Shown here one piece after another: positions 1 to 8,035 of a stretch of DNA of 54,218 nt (position 1 is its first letter; each line of letters begins with the position of its first letter). The notes under the pieces were generated by a model. That model worked only from the letters and a program-made list of their open reading frames with translations, made no database searches and was not told the DNA's origin. Both the position numbers and the translations under genes were made by a program. The stretch comes from an uncultured Acetatifactor sp. GTDB lineage: Bacteria > Bacillota > Clostridia > Lachnospirales > Lachnospiraceae. The DNA lies in assembly GCA_910586215.1 (NCBI GenBank), contig CAJUGH010000014.1, forward strand, positions 1 through 54,218, in the 5' to 3' direction.

Positions 1-633
1 CGCCGTGATTTGTATGTGGTTATGAGTTTGGAAACCGATCAGCCGATTCCAAACCGTTTCCAGATTGCCTCTAGTGTGGCAGAGGATGCCTACGTTTCCC
101 ATCATAGTGCGTTTGAGTATTATGGCTATGCAAATCAGGTGTTTTACGAGGTGTATGTAGCAACAGGAAAACGGGTACGGCCCTTTTCTTATGACGGGAT
201 TGATTATTGCCCTGTGAGTCATAGGGGAATAGAAGGTGTTGTGGAAATGGGAAATGGCGTTCGTGTGACTTCCTTAGAACGGACAGTAATTGACAGCATT
301 GCGGATTTTGAAAAAATTGGCGGCCTGGAAGAACTGTTGCGGTGTATGCTGCTCATTCCATCTCTTTCACCGGATCATCTGCTTTCTTCCCTGGATTCAT
401 ATCATTGCGGAAAACTTTATCAAAAAACCGGATATATCCTTGAAATGTTTCAAGAGGATTTTGGGCTGTCGGATTTCTTTTTTGATGAATGTGAGAAACA
501 TTTGCCGGACAGCAAAACATATTTCAGTATCCAAAAGGATGGATTTGTGTTTCATAAGCGGTGGCGGCTTTTTGCGCCGGAAAATTTGAGGGTGCTGATT
601 GATAAGGGGGTAAATGACTATGATGCAATATGA
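1..633 (+). CDS. AbiEi-family antitoxin, 5' partial
   Basis: Antitoxin and likely autoregulator of a type IV toxin-antitoxin (AbiE) pair. The reading frame is open from the first base of the window, so the N-terminal winged helix-turn-helix is cut off; about 210 residues remain. The stretch around 'VSHHSAFEYYG', the 'GVRVTSLERTVIDSI' segment and the C-terminal basic region fit the AbiEi family. The end overlaps the next gene by 20 bases, the usual antitoxin-toxin arrangement. The sequence is visibly richer in A+T than the genes to the right, which suggests horizontal acquisition. Family assignment is by recognition of motifs and by the partner gene; fairly sure. Confidence 0.82.
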   Translation, partial: RRDLYVVMSLETDQPIPNRFQIASSVAEDAYVSHHSAFEYYGYANQVFYEVYVATGKRVRPFSYDGIDYCPVSHRGIEGVVEMGNGVRVTSLERTVIDSIADFEKIGGLEELLRCMLLIPSLSPDHLLSSLDSYHCGKLYQKTGYILEMFQEDFGLSDFFFDECEKHLPDSKTYFSIQKDGFVFHKRWRLFAPENLRVLIDKGVNDYDAI

Positions 634-1591
634 CCGGATTACACTTGGACGGCAGGCAAAGGAACTTGGGTTTGTACGTGATACTTTAGAAAAAGTATGC
701 CGGCTTGCAGATGTTTTGGCTTTCATGGAAAAAGACCCGCTGTTGTCAGACAGCCTTGCGCTCAAAGGCGGAACAGCGATCAACCTTACGATTTTTGACC
801 TGCCCCGGCTTTCGGTTGATATAGACCTTGATTTTTCAAAAGAGGTTGAACGTGAGGCTATGCTGGAGGAAAGAAAAAAGATTACAGAGCATATCCAGAA
901 ATACATGGCCGCGGCAGGTTATCATCTTAACGCAAAATCAAAACAGTATCATGCGTTGGACTCTTTTGTTTATGAATATGTGAATGCCGGAGGAATGAAG
1001 GATAATCTGAAAATTGAGATCAATTATATGCTTCGCGCACATATCCTTCCTGTGTCCAGAAGGCGGGCAAACCTGCCCTGGCAGAAAGAACCTCTTACTG
1101 TATTAAGTATTAATCCCCTTGAAATTTTTGGCGCTAAGATCGTGGCACTTTTAAACCGAACCGCAGCCAGGGATTTATATGATATTTTCAATCTGCAAAA
1201 ATACGGATTGTTTGACGAAAGCGAAGAACCGCTGTTACGCAAGTGCGTTGTATTTTACAGCGCTATTGCGGCAGAGAAAGCGCCGGAAAGTTTTTCTTTC
1301 AGTCATATCATGCAGCTTGCCCCGCAGAGGATTAAAACAGATTTGATTCCGGTTCTGCGCCGTTGGGAACATTTTGACCTGGAATTTGCGCAGAAAAAGA
1401 CGATGGAATACTTGAAAAGTTTTCTGTTTCCTGAGAACAGCAGAGAACTTAAATTTTGGCAGTCATTTAATAATCAGGAGTACCAGCCTAATCTGCTGTT
1501 TTCTGATGATGAATTTCTGAATAGAGTCAAACGGCATCCTATGGCGCTTTGGAAATGTGGCGGCAGAGAAAAAAGTGATCCAAAGAATTAA
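614..1591 (+). CDS. AbiEii/AbiGii-type nucleotidyltransferase toxin
   Basis: Toxin half of the AbiE pair, 325 residues, a DNA polymerase beta-like nucleotidyltransferase; characterised family members bind or transfer nucleotides and arrest growth, often during phage infection. The defining nucleotidyltransferase signature is visible near residues 50-70: 'LKGGTAIN' followed by the metal-binding 'DIDLDF'. A later 'EIFGAKIVALLNRTAARDLYDI' region is also typical of the family. The start overlaps the antitoxin end, implying translational coupling. A hairpin plus T-run follows directly. Low G+C compared with the housekeeping genes here supports transfer. Activity cannot be judged from sequence, but the active-site acids are intact. 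Confidence 0.88.
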   Translation: MTMMQYDRITLGRQAKELGFVRDTLEKVCRLADVLAFMEKDPLLSDSLALKGGTAINLTIFDLPRLSVDIDLDFSKEVEREAMLEERKKITEHIQKYMAAAGYHLNAKSKQYHALDSFVYEYVNAGGMKDNLKIEINYMLRAHILPVSRRRANLPWQKEPLTVLSINPLEIFGAKIVALLNRTAARDLYDIFNLQKYGLFDESEEPLLRKCVVFYSAIAAEKAPESFSFSHIMQLAPQRIKTDLIPVLRRWEHFDLEFAQKKTMEYLKSFLFPENSRELKFWQSFNNQEYQPNLLFSDDEFLNRVKRHPMALWKCGGREKSDPKN

Positions 1592-1610
1592 AAATACATA
1601 AAACCATAAA

Positions 1611-1639
1611 AGAGCTGTCTGTTACAACAGCTACTTTTT
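1611..1639 (+). terminator. Rho-independent terminator after the AbiE pair
   Basis: The 6-bp stem AGCTGT/ACAGCT is followed by a TTTTT tract, 20 bases after the AbiEii stop. It would end the AbiE transcript. The Fic remnant begins immediately after it. Confidence 0.65.
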
Positions 1640-1876
1640 GATCTTCCCATCGTTCCATTCCCAGATGGCAACGGCAGATTCGGCAGGCTGATTGCACTAA
1701 AAGAGTGTCTGCGTTTCGGGCTTATTCCGTTTATCATTGAGGATAACAAAAAAACGTATTATTACCGGGGGCTATCTGAATGGGAAAGGGAAAAAGGCTA
1801 TCTGACAGATACCTGTCTGGATGGACAGGATACCTTTAGAAAACTGATGTCCCTATTCGATATCCCGTCCCCCTAA
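1640..1876 (+). pseudogene. C-terminal remnant of a Fic/DOC-family protein
   Basis: An open frame without a start codon encodes about 78 residues that match the core and tail of Fic-domain AMP transferases. The Fic active-site loop is recognisable as 'PFPDGNGRFGR' and is followed by a helix 'LIALKECLRFGLIPFI' and a Tyr-rich tail. The catalytic His expected immediately before PF is replaced by Val (VPF), precisely where the homology starts. The frame closes with TAA at 1874-1876. With no N-terminus, no ribosome site and a terminator just upstream, this is a truncated gene joined to the AbiE module by rearrangement. Adenylylation activity is not expected. Confidence 0.75.
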
Positions 1877-1878
1877 TA

Positions 1879-3597
1879 TCATTCTTCCTCTATAGCGGCC
1901 CTACGGCTGTTGATCTGCCGGAAAATCCCCATGTCCATCTTGGGCTTCCTGTCATAGGTATAGAGTCCGTTCACTTCCTGCTCCACATCATACAACTGGG
2001 TATAGCAGAAGCCGAACATATGGGGATTGTCCAGCAGCACATCTGTCAGTCCCTTATACCTTGCGATGTATTCCTCCTCTGTCTTCGGTCCGTCCCCATA
2101 GCCCCAGCCATTCTCCATCTGTCCTTCCACGTCCCATTTGATGCCGCCGTACTCACTGATAAATACCGGGATGCCAGGCACCGGGGTCTGCCTGTCTGCC
2201 ATACGGTCCTCCAGGGGTCCTCCCTTTGCAAAGTCCTCATAGGAGGCTGCGAACCGCGCCGGATCCTGCTCGTAATCATGCATATCGTAAATATCTGTCG
2301 CCACATGGTAATTCCCACTGGTATCAATACAGGGCCTGGTGGTGTCAAAGAGCTTCGTCATCCGGTAGACCGTGGACAGCAGGTCATTGTCCTGTCTGCG
2401 CCCTTCATAATCCCAGGTCTCATTGAAAGGACACCAGCCCACGATGGCAGGATGGTTGAAATCCCGGTCCAGGGCCTCCATCCACTCCGGCAGGAAACAT
2501 TTCAGGCCATCCGGTCTGCTATAATCCAGCCCCCAGTTGCCCTGCTCCCCCCACACCAGGTATCCCAGCCGGTCACAGTGGTACAGGAAACGCTCTTCGA
2601 ATATCTTCTGGTGGAGCCTGGCCCCATTGAAACCTGCCGCCAGGGACAGGCGGATGTCCTGTTCCAGGGCCTCATCGGAAGGCGCCGTATAGATCCCATC
2701 GGGATAGAACCCCTGGTCCAATACCAGCCTCTGGAACACGGATTTCCCATTGATGAGGAAGCGCTCCCCCTCCAGACGGATCTCCCGCATGCCGAAATAG
2801 CTGTCCACCTGGTCCTCCCCAAAGGAAAGCTTCAGATCGTAGAGCCTGCCCTGGCCTGCCTCCCAGAGATGTACCTCTGACAGGGGAATGGTCAGCACGA
2901 CATTCCCTGCACAGACTCTCGCCTGGGCCTTGCCGCAGCTTTTTCCCTCATAGAAAGCTTCTGCGGACAGGGTGCCTTCCCCTTTTGTCACGGCCCGGAC
3001 TGTCACAGAGCCTTCTGCAATATTGGGGTAATAATAGAGCCTCTCTATGTAAGATTCCGGCACAAATTCCAGCCACACGGTCTGCCAGATGCCTGTGGTC
3101 CTGGTATAATCACAGCCCACAGACTGGAAGATGCCGCTCTGCTTCCCCTTGCACTGTCTCCCGCTTCTGGTATCATCCCTGGCGTAGAGGGTCAGCACAT
3201 TCTCCCCCTCTTTCACAGCCCCTGTGATGTCAAAGCAAAAGGACACATACCCGCCCTTGTGGGTTCCGGCTTCCTTCCCGTTCACCCAGAGACGGCACTC
3301 ATAATCCACCGCCCCGAAATGCAGGCGCACCCTGCCCTTCAAGTGCTCTGCCGTCAGCACTACCTTCCTCTGGTACCACACAGCCGGAAGGAAATCCTTA
3401 TAGCCGATACCGCTCAAGTCGCTCTCCGGGCAGAAGGGCACCTGGATCTTCCGATCGAGGCCATCCCTCTCATAAAACTTCCTCTCCACCCCGCTACAGC
3501 CGAAGTCAAAGGCGAAATCCCACTCCCCGTTCAGATTCTGCCAGCCCATCCGCTCCATCTGGGGCTTAGGGTGTTCCCATCTTGCCATTGTTCCCAT
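1879..3597 (-). CDS. Glycoside hydrolase family 2 protein (beta-galactosidase/beta-glucuronidase-like)
   Basis: A 572-residue GH2 enzyme with the usual order of sugar-binding jelly roll (about 1-180), immunoglobulin-like domain (180-280) and TIM barrel (280-570). The acid/base Glu lies in 'PFNETW' (Glu393) and the nucleophile Glu in 'FISEYGG' (Glu482), both intact. No signal peptide, so it is cytoplasmic. The frame extends 34 codons upstream, but AAGGAGG lies 8 bases before the ATG at 3597, and the family's opening 'ARWEHPKPQ' follows at once. It stands alone on the minus strand; exact substrate (galactoside, glucuronide or other) cannot be read from the sequence. It may serve the plant-glycan locus further right. 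Confidence 0.88.
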   Translation of the reverse strand: MGTMARWEHPKPQMERMGWQNLNGEWDFAFDFGCSGVERKFYERDGLDRKIQVPFCPESDLSGIGYKDFLPAVWYQRKVVLTAEHLKGRVRLHFGAVDYECRLWVNGKEAGTHKGGYVSFCFDITGAVKEGENVLTLYARDDTRSGRQCKGKQSGIFQSVGCDYTRTTGIWQTVWLEFVPESYIERLYYYPNIAEGSVTVRAVTKGEGTLSAEAFYEGKSCGKAQARVCAGNVVLTIPLSEVHLWEAGQGRLYDLKLSFGEDQVDSYFGMREIRLEGERFLINGKSVFQRLVLDQGFYPDGIYTAPSDEALEQDIRLSLAAGFNGARLHQKIFEERFLYHCDRLGYLVWGEQGNWGLDYSRPDGLKCFLPEWMEALDRDFNHPAIVGWCPFNETWDYEGRRQDNDLLSTVYRMTKLFDTTRPCIDTSGNYHVATDIYDMHDYEQDPARFAASYEDFAKGGPLEDRMADRQTPVPGIPVFISEYGGIKWDVEGQMENGWGYGDGPKTEEEYIARYKGLTDVLLDNPHMFGFCYTQLYDVEQEVNGLYTYDRKPKMDMGIFRQINSRRAAIEEE

Positions 3598-3790
3598 CTC
3601 CATTTCCTCCTTCCTGGGCACCTGCCACGTATACCGTTTGCGGATACCAGGGATTGCCAAGGTGCATAGCGCGGAGCAATCCGTGGTATCAAACATCATT
3701 TATTGTCAGTATAATCCCCTGCTTCAAGATTTCCCATGGAAATTAGTTGCACATATGTATAAAATAGTGCTGTCAAGGAAGGATAATTTC

Positions 3791-3819
3791 TTGCGTTTTG
3801 GAAGCAGCCTTATTATAAT
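3791..3819 (+). promoter_or_regulatory. Sigma-A-type promoter for the acetyltransferase genes
   Basis: TTGCGT (3791-3796) and TATAAT (3814-3819) are separated by 17 bases, about 130 bases before the first GNAT gene. The long leader contains two palindromes. Confidence 0.65.
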
Positions 3820-3853
3820 AAGCAGAAGAAGTTCTATGCATTATTTCCAAATA

Positions 3854-3890
3854 CGAACGCACTGCGTTCGCAATTGCTTTCAAACGTTTG
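3854..3890. promoter_or_regulatory. Two palindromes in the GNAT leader (possible operator)
   Basis: CGAACGCA-C-TGCGTTCG (3854-3870) is a perfect 8-bp inverted repeat, and CAAACGTTTG (3881-3890) is a perfect 10-bp palindrome. Both lie just downstream of the promoter at 3791-3819, where a repressor would block transcription. The first could instead fold as an RNA hairpin. The 352-base gap between the GH2 start (3597) and the GNAT start (3950) holds only this and the promoter. Confidence 0.45.
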
Positions 3891-3949
3891 ATCGGTATGT
3901 TTACAAGGGGGTGTGTAAACCCCTCTTTTCACACACAGGGGGTATCGAA

Positions 3950-4471
3950 ATGGACATCACACAATTGACTTCCCAGTACACCGTGCGGGAACTGGCCACA
4001 GAAGATATCGAACAGATCTATGAACTGGCGGCTGCCAATCCCCTCTATTACCAGCACTGTCCACCCCCTGTCACCAGGGAAAGCATCCAGAGAGACAGAA
4101 AGGCCCTGCCGCCTGGCACTACCTACGATGACAAACACTATATGGGATTTTTTACCGGGGAAAAACTGGTTGCCGTTATGGACCTGATTGTAAACTACCC
4201 GGACAGGCATACTGCATTCATAGGCTTTTTCATGGTATCCAGGGAGGAACAGGGAAAGGGTACCGGTTCCCAGATCGTAAGCGACTGTTTCCGTTATCTC
4301 CAGGCTCTTGGATATACCTCTATCCGACTGGGATATGCAAAAGGAAATCCCCAGAGCAAGGCCTTCTGGGAGAAAAATGGCTTCGTGGAAACCGGGATTA
4401 CAGTGGACAACGGAGATTATACGGTAGTGGTTCTGCAAAAAACACTGCATGCCGGAAAAAAGTCCGGCTGA
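3950..4471 (+). CDS. GNAT-family N-acetyltransferase
   Basis: A 173-residue acetyl-CoA-dependent N-acetyltransferase of unknown substrate. The acetyl-CoA pyrophosphate-binding motif A is 'EEQGKGTGSQIV' near residue 100, and motif B appears as 'AKGNPQSKAFWEKNGF', typical of amine or amino-acid acetylating GNATs. The frame is open far upstream, but the start at 3950 has AGGGGG eight bases before it and begins where GNAT homology begins. A second GNAT gene follows after 43 bases, suggesting a two-gene transcript from the promoter at 3791-3819. Cytoplasmic; no signal or membrane segment. Confidence 0.85.
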   Translation: MDITQLTSQYTVRELATEDIEQIYELAAANPLYYQHCPPPVTRESIQRDRKALPPGTTYDDKHYMGFFTGEKLVAVMDLIVNYPDRHTAFIGFFMVSREEQGKGTGSQIVSDCFRYLQALGYTSIRLGYAKGNPQSKAFWEKNGFVETGITVDNGDYTVVVLQKTLHAGKKSG

Positions 4472-4514
4472 AAGGGCAAAAGTTTTGATCGGTATGCGGG
4501 CAGGGAGTATAGAT

Positions 4515-5000
4515 ATGAAACGAGCACAGTGTACAGACAAGGGCATTCAGATCAGATGTGCAAGGCAAGAGGAATACCAGGCAGTGGAGGCCATCATGCA
4601 ACAGGTCCAGGATCTGCACGCCTGCTGGCGGCCAGACATCTACAAGTCTGTTGAAACGGTACTTCCACCAGATGTTTTTGCCCAGGCAGTACAGGAGCAG
4701 ACCTTCTATGTGGCAGAATACAACGGATGCATAACCGGGATCCTGTTTCTCCTGTTCCGGCATGTGGAAAGTCCCAGCCAGGTGACCAGGAACATTCTCT
4801 TCGTGGATTCCATGGCGGTAGAGGCCCGTTACCGTGGGATGGGTATCGGCCATGCCTTTTTCGATTTCCTAAAGGCCATGAAGGAAGAAAAAGGCTACGA
4901 CAGCATCGAATTGCAGGTCAATGCCAGGAACAAAGCCGCCTATGAAATGTATAAGGCCTACGGATTCACCGAAAAATCCATCAACATGGAACTGTTATAA
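4515..5000 (+). CDS. GNAT-family N-acetyltransferase
   Basis: A 161-residue GNAT protein. Motif A is 'EARYRGMGIGHAFFDF' and motif B is 'LQVNARNKAAYEMYKAYGF', the pattern seen in many ribosomal-protein and small-molecule acetyltransferases. I chose the ATG at 4515 because AGGGAG lies 7 bases upstream; an earlier in-frame ATG at 4449 would overlap the previous gene and lacks a ribosome site. It is only distantly like its neighbour, so this is a pair of different acetyltransferases and not a recent duplication. Substrate unknown. Confidence 0.85.
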   Translation: MKRAQCTDKGIQIRCARQEEYQAVEAIMQQVQDLHACWRPDIYKSVETVLPPDVFAQAVQEQTFYVAEYNGCITGILFLLFRHVESPSQVTRNILFVDSMAVEARYRGMGIGHAFFDFLKAMKEEKGYDSIELQVNARNKAAYEMYKAYGFTEKSINMELL

Positions 5001-5006
5001 GGGATA

Positions 5007-5061
5007 CCGGATACCTTCCATACACCTTTCCCGCATGCCCATGCCGGGAAAGAATATCCGG
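5007..5061 (+). other. Nested stem-loop between GNAT and AraC genes
   Basis: An outer stem CCGGATA (5007-5013)/TATCCGG (5055-5061) encloses an inner stem TTTCCCG (5027-5033)/CGGGAAA (5045-5051). No T-tract follows, so it is not a standard terminator. It could be an RNA-stabilising structure or a leader of the AraC gene. Confidence 0.45.
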
Positions 5062-5150
5062 CTGGACGTTTCTGCCAGCAGGATGCACAGGAACGCCTGC
5101 CATGCCCATGACAGGGAGGAATGTCCAGGCATGCTTTAGGAGAATGCGCC

Positions 5151-5999
5151 ATGATCCATAGTACACAGCCCACAATCCACCTGGGAAGAGAGGAATATGC
5201 CATCTATACCGGCCAGGTATCCTCTTCCTTTGCCCCCATTCTGGCAGGCATCACCTACCCGGATCCTGGATATGAGATCTACCGGTCCCGGGGGGACTGT
5301 TATGTCTTCGAATATGTACTGTCCGGCAGGGGCCAGGTGCGCCAGGACAGGGAGACCGTCACCGTGAAGGCAGGGGATGCTTATATCCTGCAGCCAGGAA
5401 GATGCCACCATTACCACGCAGACCAGGATGACCCCTGGACCAAGATCTGGCTCAATGTAAATGGCAGCCTGGTGGGACATCTGCTGTCTGATTATCAGTT
5501 GGACAATGTGCTGGTGATCCCCTCCTTTGCAGACAGCAGCTTCCTTGCTGCCATCCTGCACCAGATCGAAGCAGAACCTATCCATTGCGCCGGGGAACTG
5601 GCCCTCCTCCTGCACCGGTATATCCATGCCCTGTCTGCCTTCCTGGGCAATGAAGCCTCCTGTCAGTCCCGGGCCATCACCATGAAAAACTTCATCGAGC
5701 AGAACATTGCCCGCCCCCTGACCATTGACGACATTGCAGGCTGTGTCCCCCTGTCCCGCTCCCGGGCCATCCACCTGTTTCGGGAGAGTTATTCCATCAC
5801 GCCCTACCGCTACTACCTGAACCTGCGCCTGGAACTGGCCAAGTCCCTGTTGGAGCGCACCTCACTGTCCATCCAGGAAATCTCGGACCGCCTGGGGTTC
5901 GTGGATTATCACCATTTTTCCAGTTTTTTTAAAAAAGAATACGGCTGTTCCCCCACCAGTTACCGGAGACAATGGGGCAGTCCCGGCCCTGGTGCCTAA
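5151..5999 (+). CDS. AraC-family transcriptional regulator
   Basis: A 282-residue regulator with an N-terminal cupin-type sensing domain (about 30-130, including the 'GDAYILQPGRCHHYHAD' strand typical of AraC arm domains) and a C-terminal double helix-turn-helix (about 185-280). The second recognition region reads 'IQEISDRLGFVDYHHFSSFFKKEYGCSPTSYR', close to the family consensus. The start at 5151 is preceded by AGGAGA with 7-base spacing; an upstream in-frame ATG at 5121 lacks one. Such regulators usually sense a sugar and control neighbouring catabolic genes; the nearby GH2 gene is a plausible target. It ends tail-to-tail with spoVAE with no space between stop codons. Confidence 0.9.
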   Translation: MIHSTQPTIHLGREEYAIYTGQVSSSFAPILAGITYPDPGYEIYRSRGDCYVFEYVLSGRGQVRQDRETVTVKAGDAYILQPGRCHHYHADQDDPWTKIWLNVNGSLVGHLLSDYQLDNVLVIPSFADSSFLAAILHQIEAEPIHCAGELALLLHRYIHALSAFLGNEASCQSRAITMKNFIEQNIARPLTIDDIAGCVPLSRSRAIHLFRESYSITPYRYYLNLRLELAKSLLERTSLSIQEISDRLGFVDYHHFSSFFKKEYGCSPTSYRRQWGSPGPGA

Positions 6000-6356
6000 T
6001 CACTTCTTCATCTTCGGCTTGCATACCAGGCTTGCCAGATATCCGAAAATCAAGGCTGCGGAAGTACCCACTGCCCCTGCCTTGAAACCTCCGGCAAACA
6101 GTCCCAGGATCCCCTGTTCATCTACCGCCTCCTTCACTCCCTTCATCAGTGTATTACCAAAGCCGAGAAGGGGTACACTGGCTCCCGCCCCGGCAAACTC
6201 CTGGAATGGCTCATACCACCCAAGAAAGCTGATTACAGCCCCCGTCACCACCAGCAGCACCATGATACGCCCCGGCATCATCTTCGTCTTCTCCATCAAG
6301 ACCTGCACCAGCACACAGATCAGTCCTCCCACCCAGAATGCATTCAAGTAATCCAT
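6000..6356 (-). CDS. spoVAE: Stage V sporulation protein AE (SpoVAE/SpoVAEB)
   Basis: A small integral membrane protein (118 residues, about four hydrophobic segments) of the SpoVA channel that moves dipicolinic acid into the developing spore and out at germination. Conserved patches include 'MDYLNAFWVGGLICV', 'PLLGFGNTLMKG' and 'GLFAGGFKAGAVGTSAALIFG'. AAGGAG lies 7 bases before the second of two adjacent ATGs, so I start at 6356, not 6359. In most spore formers this gene sits in a spoVAC-spoVAD-spoVAE operon; here neither partner is adjacent, so it is an isolated copy. It shows that the organism forms endospores. Confidence 0.9.
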   Translation of the reverse strand: MDYLNAFWVGGLICVLVQVLMEKTKMMPGRIMVLLVVTGAVISFLGWYEPFQEFAGAGASVPLLGFGNTLMKGVKEAVDEQGILGLFAGGFKAGAVGTSAALIFGYLASLVCKPKMKK

Positions 6357-6462
6357 CATTTTACTCCTTTCCGCTTGTCAGTTCCCTTTTATTTTCTGTT
6401 CCTGGAGGCTGTTTTATGTATGTATCTTGGATTTATCTGTTGCCGTGAAAGGAGTGAACCGT

Positions 6463-6487
6463 AACAAGGCATCACAGATGCCTTGTT
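6463..6487. other. 11-bp perfect inverted repeat
   Basis: AACAAGGCATC, a 3-base loop and GATGCCTTGTT form a perfect stem in the 275-base gap between spoVAE and the FecR-domain gene. There is no T-run on either strand. It could be an operator for spoVAE or an mRNA-end structure for the FecR gene. I see nothing else in the gap. Confidence 0.5.
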
Positions 6488-6631
6488 AACATGGGTTGAA
6501 TAAAAAGTGAAATTCCACCTGTAGCGTTTATTTCCATACGGAAGACCAGCTTCCATTTTATCAGGATTTGACAGATGTTCGCTGATGGGGCAGCATCCTC
6601 CTGGCAAGTGCGAAAGGGGTCAGGGACCGCC

Positions 6632-7897
6632 CTAAGGGAGTTGGGGAGCCACAACCGTCACCTTACCGTCTTCCCCAACCGTGGCAAGGGTACATACCTC
6701 CTTGTAGCGGTCCAGCCGAGCCTGAAAGTCCTCATAGCTGCAGTCCTCCCAACTGCCGCCGCTTGCAAGTTGCCGTTCACCATTGTGTAACACTTGATAA
6801 CTTTTATATTCGCTTACGGTGTATGACGACGACCGTTCATATCTTAAGCTTTCAATAAGCCCCCAATCTTCCTGGCCCCCATCTTTTTCGGAAATAAAGC
6901 CCAAAAAAGACCAGACAAGACTGTCACTCGTTGTAACAGAATCTTCTGAACGTTCAGAATACTTGGAATGCCTCATCACAAACATCTGCCCTTCGGACTC
7001 TGCCAAAGAATATGTCGCTCCGCTATGAACGCTGCCTTCGTCATGATACACCACATGTTCCACCCCGTTAGGGCCTGCCCGGTAGATGGAGATCATGAGT
7101 TCATCATTTGCCAAATCCGCTGCTTTCCATCTAAGGGTAAGCGTCAGCAGTTCCGGGCTGCCATCCCCTTCAAAATCCCAAATCCCGGCATACACCAAGG
7201 TACTACCATCGCCTTTCGGCTTTAGGATGTCCGCGTAAGGGGCAAAGGGGTCAGATTCCAGCTGTCCCACTGCCTGGGCAAGCTTTTCCTCCCCGGATAC
7301 TTCCTCCTGGACAAAAGCAGGGATGCTTTCCTGATAAAGGACGCTTATGGAGATGTCCCCGTCAGGGGACATCTCTGCCCTTTCCCCGGCAGAGACAGTG
7401 GCAGTGTTTCCTCCGGCGGTACATTCCACTTTCCCCTCCAAAAGGGAAAGCGCCATATGTCCGCTGTCCAGAACCTCTACCCAGCCGCAGGTCCCCCGGA
7501 TGCCCACCATCATATTGGAAGTGCGGATTTCCATGGTTTCGTCCTCAGCCAGAGGCTCTATCACATTGAAAAACAGCGAGCCGGCCTTCACCTCAATTTC
7601 CAGGCTCTTGCCTTCTTTTTCAATGGCGATTTCGCTGTTCTGGTCCAGCTTGGCCAGCTTTACCTTGTCCAAATCAATCCAGGCATAGCTTTCTGCCTGG
7701 GTGTCCACCCCATAGCCGCTGTACAGCCCCATATTCTCCAACAGGTCCACCTTCCGGCCCTCACTATCGGAAACACCGACGCTCCCCGCCACTTTCCGCA
7801 GATACATGGTGGCAGCCTGCACACCACCACAGCCGACAAACAGCATGGCTGTCGTCAGCAGCATAGCCAGGGTGCGGGAAATCCATAACTTTTTCAT
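6632..7897 (-). CDS. Exported FecR-domain protein
   Basis: A 421-residue secreted or surface protein. The N-terminus has a Lys-rich start, a hydrophobic stretch and either a weak lipobox at Cys23 ('LFVGC') or a signal peptidase I site near 'VQA-AT'. Residues about 60-185 match the FecR beta-rich domain: 'VDLLENMGLYSGYGVDTQAE', 'MMVGIRGTCGWVEV' and 'LLEGKVECT'. The remaining C-terminal half is of no recognised family and contains a 'WDFEGDGSPELLTL' segment resembling FG-GAP/integrin-type repeats. In Firmicutes such proteins are not tied to iron signalling and their role is unknown. It has its own promoter at 7934-7962. Confidence 0.75.
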   Translation of the reverse strand: MKKLWISRTLAMLLTTAMLFVGCGGVQAATMYLRKVAGSVGVSDSEGRKVDLLENMGLYSGYGVDTQAESYAWIDLDKVKLAKLDQNSEIAIEKEGKSLEIEVKAGSLFFNVIEPLAEDETMEIRTSNMMVGIRGTCGWVEVLDSGHMALSLLEGKVECTAGGNTATVSAGERAEMSPDGDISISVLYQESIPAFVQEEVSGEEKLAQAVGQLESDPFAPYADILKPKGDGSTLVYAGIWDFEGDGSPELLTLTLRWKAADLANDELMISIYRAGPNGVEHVVYHDEGSVHSGATYSLAESEGQMFVMRHSKYSERSEDSVTTSDSLVWSFLGFISEKDGGQEDWGLIESLRYERSSSYTVSEYKSYQVLHNGERQLASGGSWEDCSYEDFQARLDRYKEVCTLATVGEDGKVTVVAPQLP

Positions 7898-7933
7898 CCT
7901 ATTCCCTCTTTCCGCAAAGTTCTTTCAAAGGAA

Positions 7934-7962
7934 GTATAGCAGAAACCGTTGATAGGCGCAAT
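7934..7962 (-). promoter_or_regulatory. Promoter of the FecR-domain gene
   Basis: On the minus strand TTGCGC (7957-7962) and TATACT (7934-7939) are 17 bases apart, about 40 bases upstream of the start. The -35 box overlaps the edge of the AAA-ATPase remnant. Confidence 0.6.
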
Positions 7963-8035
7963 AGACCCTGGAAGGGTATTCCGGCCACATTCTGCTGGTG
8001 GGTATCAACTATAACAAAGATGACATGGTACGGCT
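7952..8035 (+). pseudogene. C-terminal fragment of an AAA-ATPase/PD-(D/E)XK (DUF1703-type) gene
   Basis: On the plus strand, from 7966, the frame reads 'TLEGYSGHILLVGINYNKDD', nearly identical to 'ALEGYTGEILLVGINYDRDK' near the C-terminus of the intact protein at 10412-11977. A frameshift just before it (7952-7965) would restore the preceding residues. No more of the gene is present on either side. This is the stub of a second family member, now lying between the FecR-domain gene and the DMT transporter and overlapping the transporter's 3' end. Confidence 0.7.
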
